A DNA stretch of 64,000 nucleotides from Propionibacteriaceae bacterium. GTDB taxonomy: Bacteria > Actinomycetota > Actinomycetes > Propionibacteriales > Propionibacteriaceae. Within the stretch, counting starts at the first letter, position 1; each line of letters opens with the position of its first letter. Below are positions 55,393 through 64,000 of this stretch, one piece after another. The stretch covers positions 185,306 to 249,305 of the forward strand of contig WRIJ01000001.1 in NCBI GenBank assembly GCA_009782785.1. The letters are read 5' to 3'. The position numbers and the translations under genes were made by a program. Under the pieces are notes generated by a model. It searched no databases. It was not told the DNA's origin and was given only the letters and a program-made list of their open reading frames with translations.

Positions 55393-58300
55393 GTGGACAC
55401 TGTGATTCGTTACAGCGCGTCCATGGTGGAAACCTTGGCGGACAACCTCAGTCAAGAGTTGTCATTGGTACGCGCAGATCCACTCCAACCTATCTTGATC
55501 ATCACACGCTCGGGAGGACTCCAACGCTGGTTGAAACAGCGACTAGCTACCCACCTCGGAACCTCAGGTTATGGTGACGGTGTGACCGCAGGGATCGACT
55601 GTCGAACTCTGAGCCACTACGAAACCCAACTTCGCGGGGAAGAATCCGCGTGGTCCTGGCCTTTGATGACCTCAGATATCCTCACATGTCTTGATGAGCT
55701 TCGCGATCATAAAGATTTTGCCCAGGTGAATAGCTACCTTTCTGGGGCATCCCAGCGCCCACTTCGACACAAGAGTTTCGCAGAAGCCACAGCACAAAGG
55801 TTTTCACGTTATGTGACCTGGAACTTTGACACACTTCAACATTGGTTGAGCGGAGAATTCGTGACCGATGATGGTTCGCCTCTGGCGGACAACCATCGCT
55901 GGCAAGCAGTGTTGTGGAATCACCTGTGTATGATGCGAAGTTCCTCCCCCGAACAAGATCGTGATCTGGTGTGCCACACAGCACAACAAGTTGCCGTCTC
56001 TTATGCCCACATTGCCTTGTTTTGCCCATCACAGATCACTGACTTCCAGGCGCAGCTCCTGCGTACCATGGATGAAGTTCACCCACTTCACGTGTCGAGT
56101 CTGACCCCTGCTCAATCCCCGCGCTTAGAACTCCACCACATCATCACCGGTTTCACTGGGGCCTCTCTACTCGTTGATGACACCCTTAACAGTATTGAAC
56201 CGCACGTCAATATCCTGGACGATCCCGCCAGGAGCCACACTCTTTTAACTGGAGTGCAGCTGGCGATGAGCGGTGGGGAAACAACAGCTGAACTCGATGA
56301 TTCCCTGCAGATTCACACTGGTTATTCCGACCATGTGGGAGAGATCCTTTCTGATCTTGTCGTGGGCCTGCTCAATGATGATCCCACCTTGGAACCTAAA
56401 GATATTCTCATCGTCGCTGATCGCATGGAAGACAATCACGGCCAACTTTCAGCCCTGTTTAGCCACGACGAATCCCTTGATGCTCATCCTCGCCACCGTG
56501 TGCGTGGATCCCTGCCTGCACCCCCAGGAGGTGATCCCAGTAGTGAACTCATTGCACACCTGTTCTCCCTGATCAATTCTCGAGCAACTGCTGAAGACCT
56601 GATAACACTGTGCAGTTCTGCTTTGATCATGGAACACTTCGGATTGACCGCCACAGATCTGGAAAGAATCACTAACCTCGTCACTGCCTCTGGAATCCGA
56701 TGGGGTGTCAATGCTGAGCATCGCCGTACTCACCATATGCACGACTTCCCTCACAACACCTGGATGGCTGGTCTGAGTCGAATGGTACTCGGAGTTGGGG
56801 TTTCAGAAGATGACATGACATGGCGTGGAAGTGTACTACCCCACGATGTGGTCGATTCTGAAACTATTCGCCTCGTTGAAACCCTAGGAATCCTGATCAC
56901 CCACGTCCGTGATTGCGTGACCACCTGGTGTACGCCTGCCACCTATCACCAGTGGGCGGGGCGTCTTCGAGAAAGCCTCCACACACTCACCAACCCAGGC
57001 CCATGTCTGAGCCTCAATATTGCCAACACCTGGGAGTCAAACACCACAGACCTCATGAGTTGTGCGGAAGCTGAATCAGACTTTCACCGCTTGGTGGCCT
57101 CATCGAGGAAGGAACCACTCTTCCTCAATGGAAACCTCGCTATCGCACCCTTGCAGGCGATGTCGGGTGTACCTTTTCGGGTCATTATTGTGTACGGACT
57201 TGAGGCAGAATCATTTCCCCGACATCTGAACATGGATGGGGACGATCCACTGGGTGTACACCCGGGTCATCACCCTCGAAATATAGACCATCAAATATTC
57301 GCGGATCTGCTACGGTCAGCACGAGACAAACTCATCATTGTGCGCAATGGGTTCGACACTTTCACGATGCATCCGCGCCCCACACCCAGTGTTGAACGAT
57401 TCCTCACCTTAGTCGTTGAATCGTTGACCAATGACCACCGGTCGGCCTCACACATGGAGGTCGATCACTGCCTGCCACGAACAACACACCCCACACCGAG
57501 TATCGATAGTGTTCCACGAGTCAGTCTTGCTAAAGTCCAGTCTCGTACCACCCCGAGCGCTGAGCCCCTGCTTGCAGAGGTCACCCTCACGGCACTGAGT
57601 CACCATTTCGCCAATCCAGGAGCATCATGGCTTCGGCGCTACGGCGGTATCACAGGATCCTCTCTGGAAGAACCCGAAGGGCTCCCAACAACAATTCCAC
57701 TGAGCTTGTCTGCACTCGATCGCTGGGCGGTCGTCAACCGGAGTCTGACCGCCTTGTTGGCCGGGCACGACCCCAGCGCCATCCTGGAAGCAGAAATGCG
57801 CCGAGGGACCCTTCCCCCTGGGCCTGAGGGGATCACCCTGGGACAGCAAGGGGTGAAGCAAGCCTCCAGGATTTTTAGTCAAGCTCAGCGGTACCTATCA
57901 TCCCAGGTCTCGTGGAGGAATATCACATGGGAGTTCCCCAGTGGCATCCTCATCGGTTCTGTGACAGTCCATGGCGACATGGTCGTTGATGTACAAGCAG
58001 GAACAGTACGCCCACACCACCACATCGCCGCCTGGATTACCTTGCTCAGCCTCAAGGTCACCCACCCAGATATACCCTGGACTGCGATGTTGATTGGTCC
58101 GCAAACACTGAGGCTCACCACACCTTCAGTCGAGCAATGCGAGCAGCATCTGACGTATCTAGTCGAGTTGTATGTTCGTACAGGCCACCTCCCTATGCCA
58201 CTACCTGCAGAACCTAGTGCGCTCTTCGCTCGCTATTCATCTCGAGGTTTGGCCATCCCTCACACATCTCTTGATGATCGCTTATCCCGACTGTGGGCCC

Positions 58301-58461
58301 GCGACCCTTCATGGTCCTATTTGTGGGCCACTCCGCAAGAAATGAAAGCAGAACCACCTCTGGATGGTGATACCCGAGGTAAGCCGTTGTTCGATTCACG
58401 CTTTGAAACCCTTGCTCATGAGGTGTACTCCCCGTTAATCGAGGCAGGAGGTGGCTCATGA
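55393..58461 (+). CDS. recC: RecBCD exonuclease subunit gamma
   Basis: RecC (1022 residues, GTG start) is the scaffold subunit that recognises Chi and holds an inactive helicase fold. It shows ILIITRSGGLQRWLKQRLATHLGT at the start, a second helicase-like domain with CAEAESDFHRLV..., and LAIAPLQAMSGVPFRVIIVYGLEAESFPR, the RecC hallmark (the usual form being MxPMRSIPFxVVCLLGMND). The catalytic motifs are degenerate, as expected. The gene overlaps recB by 4 bp. It diverges from the uvrD2-like gene. Confidence 0.92.
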   Translation: MDTVIRYSASMVETLADNLSQELSLVRADPLQPILIITRSGGLQRWLKQRLATHLGTSGYGDGVTAGIDCRTLSHYETQLRGEESAWSWPLMTSDILTCLDELRDHKDFAQVNSYLSGASQRPLRHKSFAEATAQRFSRYVTWNFDTLQHWLSGEFVTDDGSPLADNHRWQAVLWNHLCMMRSSSPEQDRDLVCHTAQQVAVSYAHIALFCPSQITDFQAQLLRTMDEVHPLHVSSLTPAQSPRLELHHIITGFTGASLLVDDTLNSIEPHVNILDDPARSHTLLTGVQLAMSGGETTAELDDSLQIHTGYSDHVGEILSDLVVGLLNDDPTLEPKDILIVADRMEDNHGQLSALFSHDESLDAHPRHRVRGSLPAPPGGDPSSELIAHLFSLINSRATAEDLITLCSSALIMEHFGLTATDLERITNLVTASGIRWGVNAEHRRTHHMHDFPHNTWMAGLSRMVLGVGVSEDDMTWRGSVLPHDVVDSETIRLVETLGILITHVRDCVTTWCTPATYHQWAGRLRESLHTLTNPGPCLSLNIANTWESNTTDLMSCAEAESDFHRLVASSRKEPLFLNGNLAIAPLQAMSGVPFRVIIVYGLEAESFPRHLNMDGDDPLGVHPGHHPRNIDHQIFADLLRSARDKLIIVRNGFDTFTMHPRPTPSVERFLTLVVESLTNDHRSASHMEVDHCLPRTTHPTPSIDSVPRVSLAKVQSRTTPSAEPLLAEVTLTALSHHFANPGASWLRRYGGITGSSLEEPEGLPTTIPLSLSALDRWAVVNRSLTALLAGHDPSAILEAEMRRGTLPPGPEGITLGQQGVKQASRIFSQAQRYLSSQVSWRNITWEFPSGILIGSVTVHGDMVVDVQAGTVRPHHHIAAWITLLSLKVTHPDIPWTAMLIGPQTLRLTTPSVEQCEQHLTYLVELYVRTGHLPMPLPAEPSALFARYSSRGLAIPHTSLDDRLSRLWARDPSWSYLWATPQEMKAEPPLDGDTRGKPLFDSRFETLAHEVYSPLIEAGGGS

Positions 58462-61400
58462 CCATTCCGCACGTACTCCCCGGGCCTGGCACCACGATTG
58501 CTATAGAAGCTAGTGCCGGAACGGGTAAGACTTGGACGATCTCTCACCTGGTAGCTCGATTTATTGCAGAAACAGAGATGTCCATCACTCAAATTGCTAT
58601 CGTCACCTTCTCGGTTGCTTCCACCTGCGAAGTCAGGCAACGAACTCAAGCTCACCTAGCGGACACTGCACGAATCTTGGCCCTGGACACTCCCCCACCT
58701 GTTGGGAGCGAATTGTGGTGTGAGAACCCCCAGATCCGCAGCCTTCGTCTGGGCCGCATCAAACAAGCCCTCGAAGACTTTGATACCGCCCCCATCATGA
58801 CCACCCACAGTTTCTGTGACCACTTGCTCACACTGCTAGGAATACTAGCCGACCATGATCCTAGTGACCGTCTCAAACCTAACCTTCACGACCACATCAC
58901 CAACGCTACCAGTGATCACTACCTGCTCTCTCGCAGTTCTGGTGACCCACCTCAGAGCTATGAGCAGGCACTGATGTGGAGTAAAGAAGCTGTGCTTGCA
59001 CCCCACGTGCGGCTTTCTCCAGACAATCACCCAGCCACCGATTTTGCCCAGAGTGTACGACAGTTAGTTGATGAAGCCAAGAGGCGCGCAGGGCTCTACA
59101 CCTTTGACGACATGCTCCTGCGATGTCGGGATGCTTTGGTGGGTGACTACTCTCACCAAGCGCGCCAAAGACTGTGCGCCACCTATCCTGTACTCCTGGT
59201 TGATGAGTTTCAAGACACCGACACTTTGCAATGGGAAATCATCGAAGCCGGGTTTGTCGGCCGATCGAGCGTTGTCCTCATCGGAGACCCAAAACAATCC
59301 ATCTATGGTTTTCGAGGGACAGATGTCCAAGCTTATCTGCAAGCCACTGATGGGTTAGCAAGGACTACCTTGAACACGAATTATCGTAGTTCTCCTGCAG
59401 TGGTGGAAGCGGTGGGGAACTTGGTCAAAGGAACTCAACTTGGTGACGAGCGAATCACAGTCACACCAGTCGATAGCCACCCGAACACCCCTGCTCTCAT
59501 CGCTGACTCACCATGGGATAGGCCTGTGCGCCTGCGGATCCCGGATGATCTCACTGAACGCTCAGTGGCCGAGGCGCGGGCCCTCATTGATCAGGATATC
59601 GTCTGTGATCTCACGGACCTGTTGAACTCATCCCCCCACTATCAACCTTCTCCCACGTCAGCTCCTCGCCGGTTGCGCCCTGGTGACATTGCTATTCTCA
59701 TTTCGACCAATAAGCGCGGGATCACGATAGTGGATCGGCTCATGGAGCAGGGAATTCCTGCGGTGCTTCTGGGAAGTTCAACAGTGTTTAATACTGACAG
59801 CTCTCGTGACTGGCTCCTGCTTCTTCGAGCATTGACCGATGGAACCCTTGTTCACATGAAAGCTGCCAGTTTGACGAGTCTCATCGGATGGGAACTTGCT
59901 GATCTGGTTGAAGCTTCTCCGTCCAAGCTCTCCAACCTCGTCACGCAACTCAGACACTTGGCACACATCTTGGACACTGGTGGAGCCCTAGGTGTCTTCG
60001 AGTGGCTTATGGATCAAGGCGACCTTAGCCAGCGATTGGGAGCCGATGTTGTCGGGGAACGCCAACTCATCGACCTTGGCCATCTTGCACAGTTACTTGA
60101 CCAACCACATCCTGGATTCTCCTGTCGACGCAATTGGTTACTCCACCAACGCCATGCGATCTCAACCCGCGATGAAGCTGGTCGACGCCTGCCGATTCGA
60201 AGCGATGCCGTACGCATCATGACGATCCATCAATCCAAGGGGCTACAGTTCCCAATCGTCTATCTCCCAGAACTCGGCGATCGCCACCTGAGAGATACCA
60301 GCAACAGTCCTGTTCTCAGCCACGATGATTCCCGTGGGCGCGTCCTCGACCTGGGGGTAGATAACTCCACCAAAGATATTCATCGCCGGGCTCGCGAAGA
60401 GGACTCCCAAGAATCACTTCGAAAAGCATATGTCGGTTTGACTCGTGGATGTACCCAAGTCACATCATGGTGGGTGCCAACAAAAATGAATACAGCGCCA
60501 TCGGCCTTACATCGCTTCCTCTTTTCTGATTCTGCAATCCCACCTGACTCGATTGCGGTGGAAGTGTGTGACCCGCACAATCTCACTATCTCTGGTGTAC
60601 ATGTGGAAACCATGGAGCCTTCACCAGTCACACCCTCGTTGAAGGTCATTGTGGCTGGCGGATCAATACCACACCCGCCCAGACCTGAGCTCCATCGACC
60701 CGTCGACATGTCCTGGAGGCGTACATCATTCTCTTCGCTGACCGCAGACATTCCCCACCATTTCCCCTCTCTTTCCCCAGAATCAACCTCGCTATCGCAA
60801 CCAGATGAAGAACTTGACCAGCTTTCTCCCATGGCCCACATGCCTGGTGGTGTGGGATTCGGGTCACTGGTTCACGCTGTGTTTGAGTACAGTCAACCAG
60901 GTGAGGACCTGCACGGACTTATTGAGTCAAACATGGCCCAGTTGGACTTGAGCGGATTTTCTGCAGATGAATTAGCCGAAGCCCTGAAACCAGGACTCGC
61001 CACACCACTGGGAGAGATAGCTGATGGGTTATCCTTGAGCGATATCCCACCTCAAGACCGTCTGGCTGAAATGGAATTCGAGATGGCCCTTGCTCATGGT
61101 GCCACCGGCAGTACGGCCAAACATCTCGCAGCGCTATGTCGATTGCACATGACAGATTTTGCAGATCTGGCCCCCTATGTGGACGTACTTGAAACACTCT
61201 CCGATCAACGAGAACTCAGGGGGTATCTCACTGGATCCATTGATGCTGTGGTGAGAATCAACAACCGTTATCTCATCATGGACTACAAAACCAATCATTT
61301 GGGGGATGTTGATTCACCACTAACCTTGAGGTCCTACACCCGTGAATCGATGGCAGAAGCCATGATCTCCTCCCACTATCCTCTACAAGCTCTGCTCTAT

Positions 61401-61610
61401 CAAGTGGCCTTGCATCGTTTCTTGCGTGGACGAATCGACAACTATGACGCAGCTGTTCACCTCGGTGGTGTTGCCTATCTCTTTGTCCGAGGGATGGCCG
61501 GGCCAACCACCCCAATTCGAAACGGAACCACCTGTGGGGTATTCACCTGGCATCCCAGCACACAACTAATAATGGACATCTCTGATCTTCTCTCGGGGGT
61601 GACACCATGA
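58458..61610 (+). CDS. recB: RecBCD exonuclease subunit beta
   Basis: RecB (1050 residues) is the 3'-5' helicase and the only nuclease of the complex. Helicase motifs are IEASAGTGKTWTI, LLVDEFQDTDTLQWEII, LIGDPKQSIYGFRGTD, NTNYRSSPAVV, IMTIHQSKGLQFPIVYLPEL and AYVGLTRGCTQVTSW. The C-terminal RecB nuclease domain has GVGFGSLVHAVFE, GSIDAVVRINNRYLIMDYKTN (catalytic Asp and Asp-x-Lys) and YPLQALLYQVALHRFL. All catalytic residues that I can place are kept. It overlaps both recC and recD. Confidence 0.96.
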   Translation: MTIPHVLPGPGTTIAIEASAGTGKTWTISHLVARFIAETEMSITQIAIVTFSVASTCEVRQRTQAHLADTARILALDTPPPVGSELWCENPQIRSLRLGRIKQALEDFDTAPIMTTHSFCDHLLTLLGILADHDPSDRLKPNLHDHITNATSDHYLLSRSSGDPPQSYEQALMWSKEAVLAPHVRLSPDNHPATDFAQSVRQLVDEAKRRAGLYTFDDMLLRCRDALVGDYSHQARQRLCATYPVLLVDEFQDTDTLQWEIIEAGFVGRSSVVLIGDPKQSIYGFRGTDVQAYLQATDGLARTTLNTNYRSSPAVVEAVGNLVKGTQLGDERITVTPVDSHPNTPALIADSPWDRPVRLRIPDDLTERSVAEARALIDQDIVCDLTDLLNSSPHYQPSPTSAPRRLRPGDIAILISTNKRGITIVDRLMEQGIPAVLLGSSTVFNTDSSRDWLLLLRALTDGTLVHMKAASLTSLIGWELADLVEASPSKLSNLVTQLRHLAHILDTGGALGVFEWLMDQGDLSQRLGADVVGERQLIDLGHLAQLLDQPHPGFSCRRNWLLHQRHAISTRDEAGRRLPIRSDAVRIMTIHQSKGLQFPIVYLPELGDRHLRDTSNSPVLSHDDSRGRVLDLGVDNSTKDIHRRAREEDSQESLRKAYVGLTRGCTQVTSWWVPTKMNTAPSALHRFLFSDSAIPPDSIAVEVCDPHNLTISGVHVETMEPSPVTPSLKVIVAGGSIPHPPRPELHRPVDMSWRRTSFSSLTADIPHHFPSLSPESTSLSQPDEELDQLSPMAHMPGGVGFGSLVHAVFEYSQPGEDLHGLIESNMAQLDLSGFSADELAEALKPGLATPLGEIADGLSLSDIPPQDRLAEMEFEMALAHGATGSTAKHLAALCRLHMTDFADLAPYVDVLETLSDQRELRGYLTGSIDAVVRINNRYLIMDYKTNHLGDVDSPLTLRSYTRESMAEAMISSHYPLQALLYQVALHRFLRGRIDNYDAAVHLGGVAYLFVRGMAGPTTPIRNGTTCGVFTWHPSTQLIMDISDLLSGVTP

Positions 61611-63331
61611 CATCCCCACTCGACAAAGGTATTGATGCCCACATTTTCACTGCCGCCACGCTCCGTTTGGCTCGGCATCTGTGTTTCCTCTACTCAGAGG
61701 AGCGCGAAGGGGTGACCTTAGCTACCGCTTGTGCACTCGGTGCACTCCAAGCAGGATCAGTGTGCTTCGATCTGGAGCATCCTGAACTCCTCCACCAGCA
61801 CCAGGATGTGGAAATGACATGGCCACAGGTCGATGAGTGGAGAGAAGAATTGCTGTCCTCACCCATGGTTGCCACCTCTCCTGTTTCAACCCCTGGTGGA
61901 CTGGTGATGGAATCCACCTTGATCTATGTGCGTCGATATTGGCAGGCTCAAGAATCTATTGCGCAGTGGATCACCAGGCGGTCCTCTTCCCCATCGATGA
62001 CGCCGACCCCAGGTGTGGAGCTCTTCTTCTCAGGGAAGTTCCTTCCGCAGCGAGAGGCAGGAATCATTGCGACCCAGACCCGATTCTGCGTACTAGCTGG
62101 AGGTCCAGGGACTGGGAAAACCACTACTGTGGCGCGGATCCTTGCGGCAATCACCCACGAGCAGGGCAGTAAACAGCGCGTGATTCTGTGCGCTCCAACC
62201 GGGCGAGCAGCGGCACGTCTTGAACAAGCAGTACGGGAGAATCTAGAAGCCTGCCAGGAGCTAGGAGGCTGTGCAATCCACTGTGAATCAGGCACTATCC
62301 ATCGCATCCTGGGACTCAACTTCTGGGGATCACTGGCCCACACTGCACTCAACCCCATTCCCGCTGACATCATTGTCGTCGATGAAGCCTCCATGCTGTC
62401 TTTGCACATGATGACACTCTTATTAGCTGCCACCAGTGAATCAACGCGTTTAATCTTGGTGGGTGATCCCGATCAATTGACCTCTGTTGACGCTGGTGCA
62501 GTCTTGGCAGACATCGCCTCGGAAGACACCGTAACTCCGGTCGCACGACTATCGACCACTTTTCGCTTTTCTGGGGCCATAGCCAGTCTGGCTGAAGCCA
62601 TCCGCAGAGGTCAAACCGACATCGCTCTCCACATCTTGGCTACCAATGGCGATACCATAGAGTGGGTGGATGACGATTCAGACTTCAGGTATGGTCAGGC
62701 GTCAACCCTTGAATCCTTGAGGGACGATATTCTCGCCCAGCAAAGGGATCTCATCACCTTCTGTGAACAAGGAGACATCGCCGCGGGGTTAGCCTCTCTC
62801 GACTCCCATCGGCTCTTGCTTGCCCATCGCCATGGACCATTCGGGGTGAACAGATGGACCTTGGAAGTACGCCAGTGGTTGAGTGACTCTTTCTCAAGGT
62901 CTACATTCTTTTCCCCATGGTATGTCGGCATGCCCATGCTGGTCACCCGCAATGACGAAATTATCAATGTTTACAACGGTGATTCTGGGGTAGTTGTTTC
63001 GGACAACCAGGAACCCTCGTTGGCTGTTGGTGACTCCCGCAATTTTCATAAAGTATCCCTGGCTATGATCCCATCAAGCGAACCTCTCTATTGTTCGACG
63101 ATCCATAAGGCTCAAGGAAGCCAATTCGGTACAGTGAGTGTCCTGTTGGGGGCTTCGTCATCAACATTTCTTTCACGAGAGTTGCTCTATACAGCTGTCA
63201 CTCGTGCGAGGAAACGGTTAAGGATTATCGGATCAGCCGAAACCCTGAGCAGAGCTATCAATTCTCCAGCGCTGAGGGCCTCCGGTCTTGCAGAAAAACT
63301 CCGTCGCCACCAAGATGAAGAAGCCCACTAG
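61607..63331 (+). CDS. recD: RecBCD exonuclease subunit alpha (5'-3' helicase)
   Basis: RecD (574 residues) is a superfamily 1B helicase. Visible motifs are FCVLAGGPGTGKTTTVARIL (Walker A), CAPTGRAAARL, the GTIHRILG segment, DIIVVDEASMLSLHMM, LILVGDPDQLTSVDAGAVLADI, LSTTFRFSGAIASLA, and the last ones TIHKAQGSQFGTVSVLLGAS and ELLYTAVTRARKRLRIIG. It is normal in length. It is the last gene before the composition changes. Confidence 0.95.
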   Translation: MTSPLDKGIDAHIFTAATLRLARHLCFLYSEEREGVTLATACALGALQAGSVCFDLEHPELLHQHQDVEMTWPQVDEWREELLSSPMVATSPVSTPGGLVMESTLIYVRRYWQAQESIAQWITRRSSSPSMTPTPGVELFFSGKFLPQREAGIIATQTRFCVLAGGPGTGKTTTVARILAAITHEQGSKQRVILCAPTGRAAARLEQAVRENLEACQELGGCAIHCESGTIHRILGLNFWGSLAHTALNPIPADIIVVDEASMLSLHMMTLLLAATSESTRLILVGDPDQLTSVDAGAVLADIASEDTVTPVARLSTTFRFSGAIASLAEAIRRGQTDIALHILATNGDTIEWVDDDSDFRYGQASTLESLRDDILAQQRDLITFCEQGDIAAGLASLDSHRLLLAHRHGPFGVNRWTLEVRQWLSDSFSRSTFFSPWYVGMPMLVTRNDEIINVYNGDSGVVVSDNQEPSLAVGDSRNFHKVSLAMIPSSEPLYCSTIHKAQGSQFGTVSVLLGASSSTFLSRELLYTAVTRARKRLRIIGSAETLSRAINSPALRASGLAEKLRRHQDEEAH

Positions 63332-63392
63332 GGATGGCGTACTGTTGACTTCTTTTTCTTGGTTATTGGCAAAGTAACCAAGTATTGATGCA

Positions 63393-63424
63393 ATGCACAC
63401 CCTGCCGTTTGGTGGGGTGTGCAT
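63393..63424 (+). terminator. Hairpin after recD, likely terminator
   Basis: ATGCACACCC and GGGTGTGCAT form a perfect 10-bp stem, followed by CTTTTA, 62 bp after the recD stop. The right arm can instead pair with TGCACACCCC at 63446-63455, so the site has two alternative folds. Confidence 0.65.
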
Positions 63425-63427
63425 CTT

Positions 63428-63532
63428 TTAACGATTGTAGGATTTTGCACACCCCTGACGGGACCCCTCAGTTTGGCCCACTTGCTGTAGTTTACGAACA
63501 ACCTGTTCAGGTGAATGCTTTCTGCCCTTCAT
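63428..63532 (-). pseudogene. IS3-family OrfA transposase remnant
   Basis: A 34-codon fragment. Its first 15 residues keep the helix-turn-helix start of OrfA proteins; the rest (QQVGQTEGSRQGCAKSYNR) does not follow the family, so the gene is truncated by a deletion or by another insertion near 63455. Confidence 0.7.
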
Positions 63533-63609
63533 GGTGAGCCTTCCTTCTTCCCAGTCTCCCGGGTATAAGACTCTCATAACAAGCGGACCGAAAAAACAGG
63601 GTCAGGTCA
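63428..63609 (-). mobile_element. Truncated IS3-family insertion sequence, left end
   Basis: Read on the minus strand, the end TGACCTGACCCTGTTTTTTC at 63609 is a typical IS3-family terminal inverted repeat, followed by a leader with a GAAGGAAGG site and the start of OrfA at 63532. The reading MKGRKHSPEQVVRKL is the conserved N-terminus of IS3 OrfA transposases, but after about 15 codons it loses similarity and stops at 63428. The rest of the element, including OrfB, is missing. Confidence 0.75.
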
Positions 63610-63705
63610 GAAAAACTGTGGTTGTCGGTTATCGACAAGATCACGGTCGGCAGGGACGGCATTATGGTATTCCGTTTCCGAAACGGTGCAGAAATAGCAG
63701 CATAA
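63610..63705 (+). pseudogene. C-terminal remnant of a large serine recombinase
   Basis: Directly after the IS end, 31 codons read EKLWLSVIDKITVGRDGIMV then FRFRNGAEIAA and a stop. This is the usual ending of large serine recombinases (LWxxxVDxVTVxxxxxxxFxFxxGxEI) of firmicute-type integrative elements. The rest of the gene is absent on the left side, so the IS3 element seems to have inserted in it or replaced it. A terminator follows. Confidence 0.65.
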
Positions 63706-63718
63706 AATGGGATTGTTC

Positions 63719-63746
63719 AACGGCTCGCTTCGGCGGGCTGTTTTTA
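63719..63746 (+). terminator. Rho-independent terminator after the recombinase remnant
   Basis: AACGGCTCGC, a TTCG tetraloop, then GCGGGCTGTT (two G-U pairs) and a T run. It is 13 bp downstream of the recombinase stop and is a strong canonical terminator. Confidence 0.85.
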
Positions 63747-63811
63747 TCGCTTTGATTTTCCTCTTTTCCGATAATGCACAGAGTTGTACTTAACCGCTCT
63801 TTGCATTTCAC

Positions 63812-64000
63812 TTAAAAATCCACTCGGATTCCGGCTTTGCCTTGTGCGTGTATTTTAACCATGTAATATATTGCTTTCGATATTTCATCAATCGAATAAA
63901 CACGGTCAATAAATGGTTTGAGTTTGCCAGCTTCAGCGACTTCTTTTAGGTATGGTAAGGGGTTCTTTTTTGCCGCTTCATTATATAGCACATATTCTGC
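63812..64000 (-). CDS. Zinc-type alcohol dehydrogenase / quinone oxidoreductase-like protein, C-terminal part (window edge)
   Basis: Sixty-two codons on the minus strand end at 63812 and are open to the window edge: YLKEVAEAGKLKPFIDRVYS then IDEISKAIYYMVKIHAQGKA and GIRVDF. This is the usual ending of MDR-superfamily NAD(P)-dependent dehydrogenases. Codon use is AT-rich, with Lys AAA and Ile ATA/ATT, unlike the chromosomal genes to the left. The substrate cannot be told. Confidence 0.75.
   Translation of the reverse strand, partial: AEYVLYNEAAKKNPLPYLKEVAEAGKLKPFIDRVYSIDEISKAIYYMVKIHAQGKAGIRVDF

Overview
The window is a chromosomal segment of an actinobacterium with moderate GC content. The signs are an HrdB/SigA-type sigma factor with a long Lys/Ala/Thr-rich N-terminus beside a second sigma-70 gene, LexA with mycobacterial-type SOS boxes, a UvrD2-like helicase, the MoxR/DUF58/VWA cluster known from mycobacteria, a class I-b hisD-hisC-hisB order, B12-dependent NrdJ with NrdR, and an AroK-AroB fusion. 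A complete RecBCD set together with this gene order would suit a member of the Propionibacteriaceae or a relative. That placement is inference and the genus is not determined.

Layout. 1-7.7 kb (minus strand): hisB (start only), hisC, hisD, a small membrane protein, dnaE, lgt, hisI. 7.8-17.4 kb: an S9 peptidase, yggS, two tandem BatA-like VWA proteins, DUF58 and MoxR, then a plus-strand run with an acidic Gly-rich membrane protein, a SIMPL protein, a small membrane protein and an acetyltransferase, ending at a CAT-anticodon tRNA. 17.6-18.1 kb: three perfectly spaced 153-bp repeats. 18.2-26.2 kb: efp-nusB-carA-carB-pyrD-pyrF on the minus strand, ending in a lipoprotein gene preceded by a run of 20 A/T pairs.

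26.2-32.2 kb is an accessory island between efp and the aro operon. It holds dispersed palindromic (REPIN-like) repeats, a HEPN/Abi-type protein with a structured leader that may be an RNA gene, an MmeI-like single-chain restriction-modification gene split by eleven copies of a 7-bp repeat (a clear phase-variation switch, currently out of frame), a Phd/YafQ toxin-antitoxin pair and a lipoprotein. 32.2-41.4 kb: alaS-ruvX-mltG-aroE-aroC-aroKB, with rarA upstream. 41.4-49.1 kb: parE/gyrB-type topoisomerase, a DUF6882-like gene, sigA, divergent sigB-like gene, tandem-Usp and YbjN-type genes.

49.2-63.3 kb is a DNA precursor and repair block. nrdR-nrdJ carries two NrdR-box-like palindromes upstream. 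A small one-helix membrane protein and lexA are divergently transcribed from a spacer holding three SOS-box-like sites. uvrD2-like and recC-recB-recD follow. After recD the composition changes sharply. A truncated IS3-family element abuts the last 31 codons of a serine recombinase with its terminator, then the C-terminal end of a zinc-type alcohol dehydrogenase. This is the edge of horizontally acquired, AT-richer DNA or an assembly junction.
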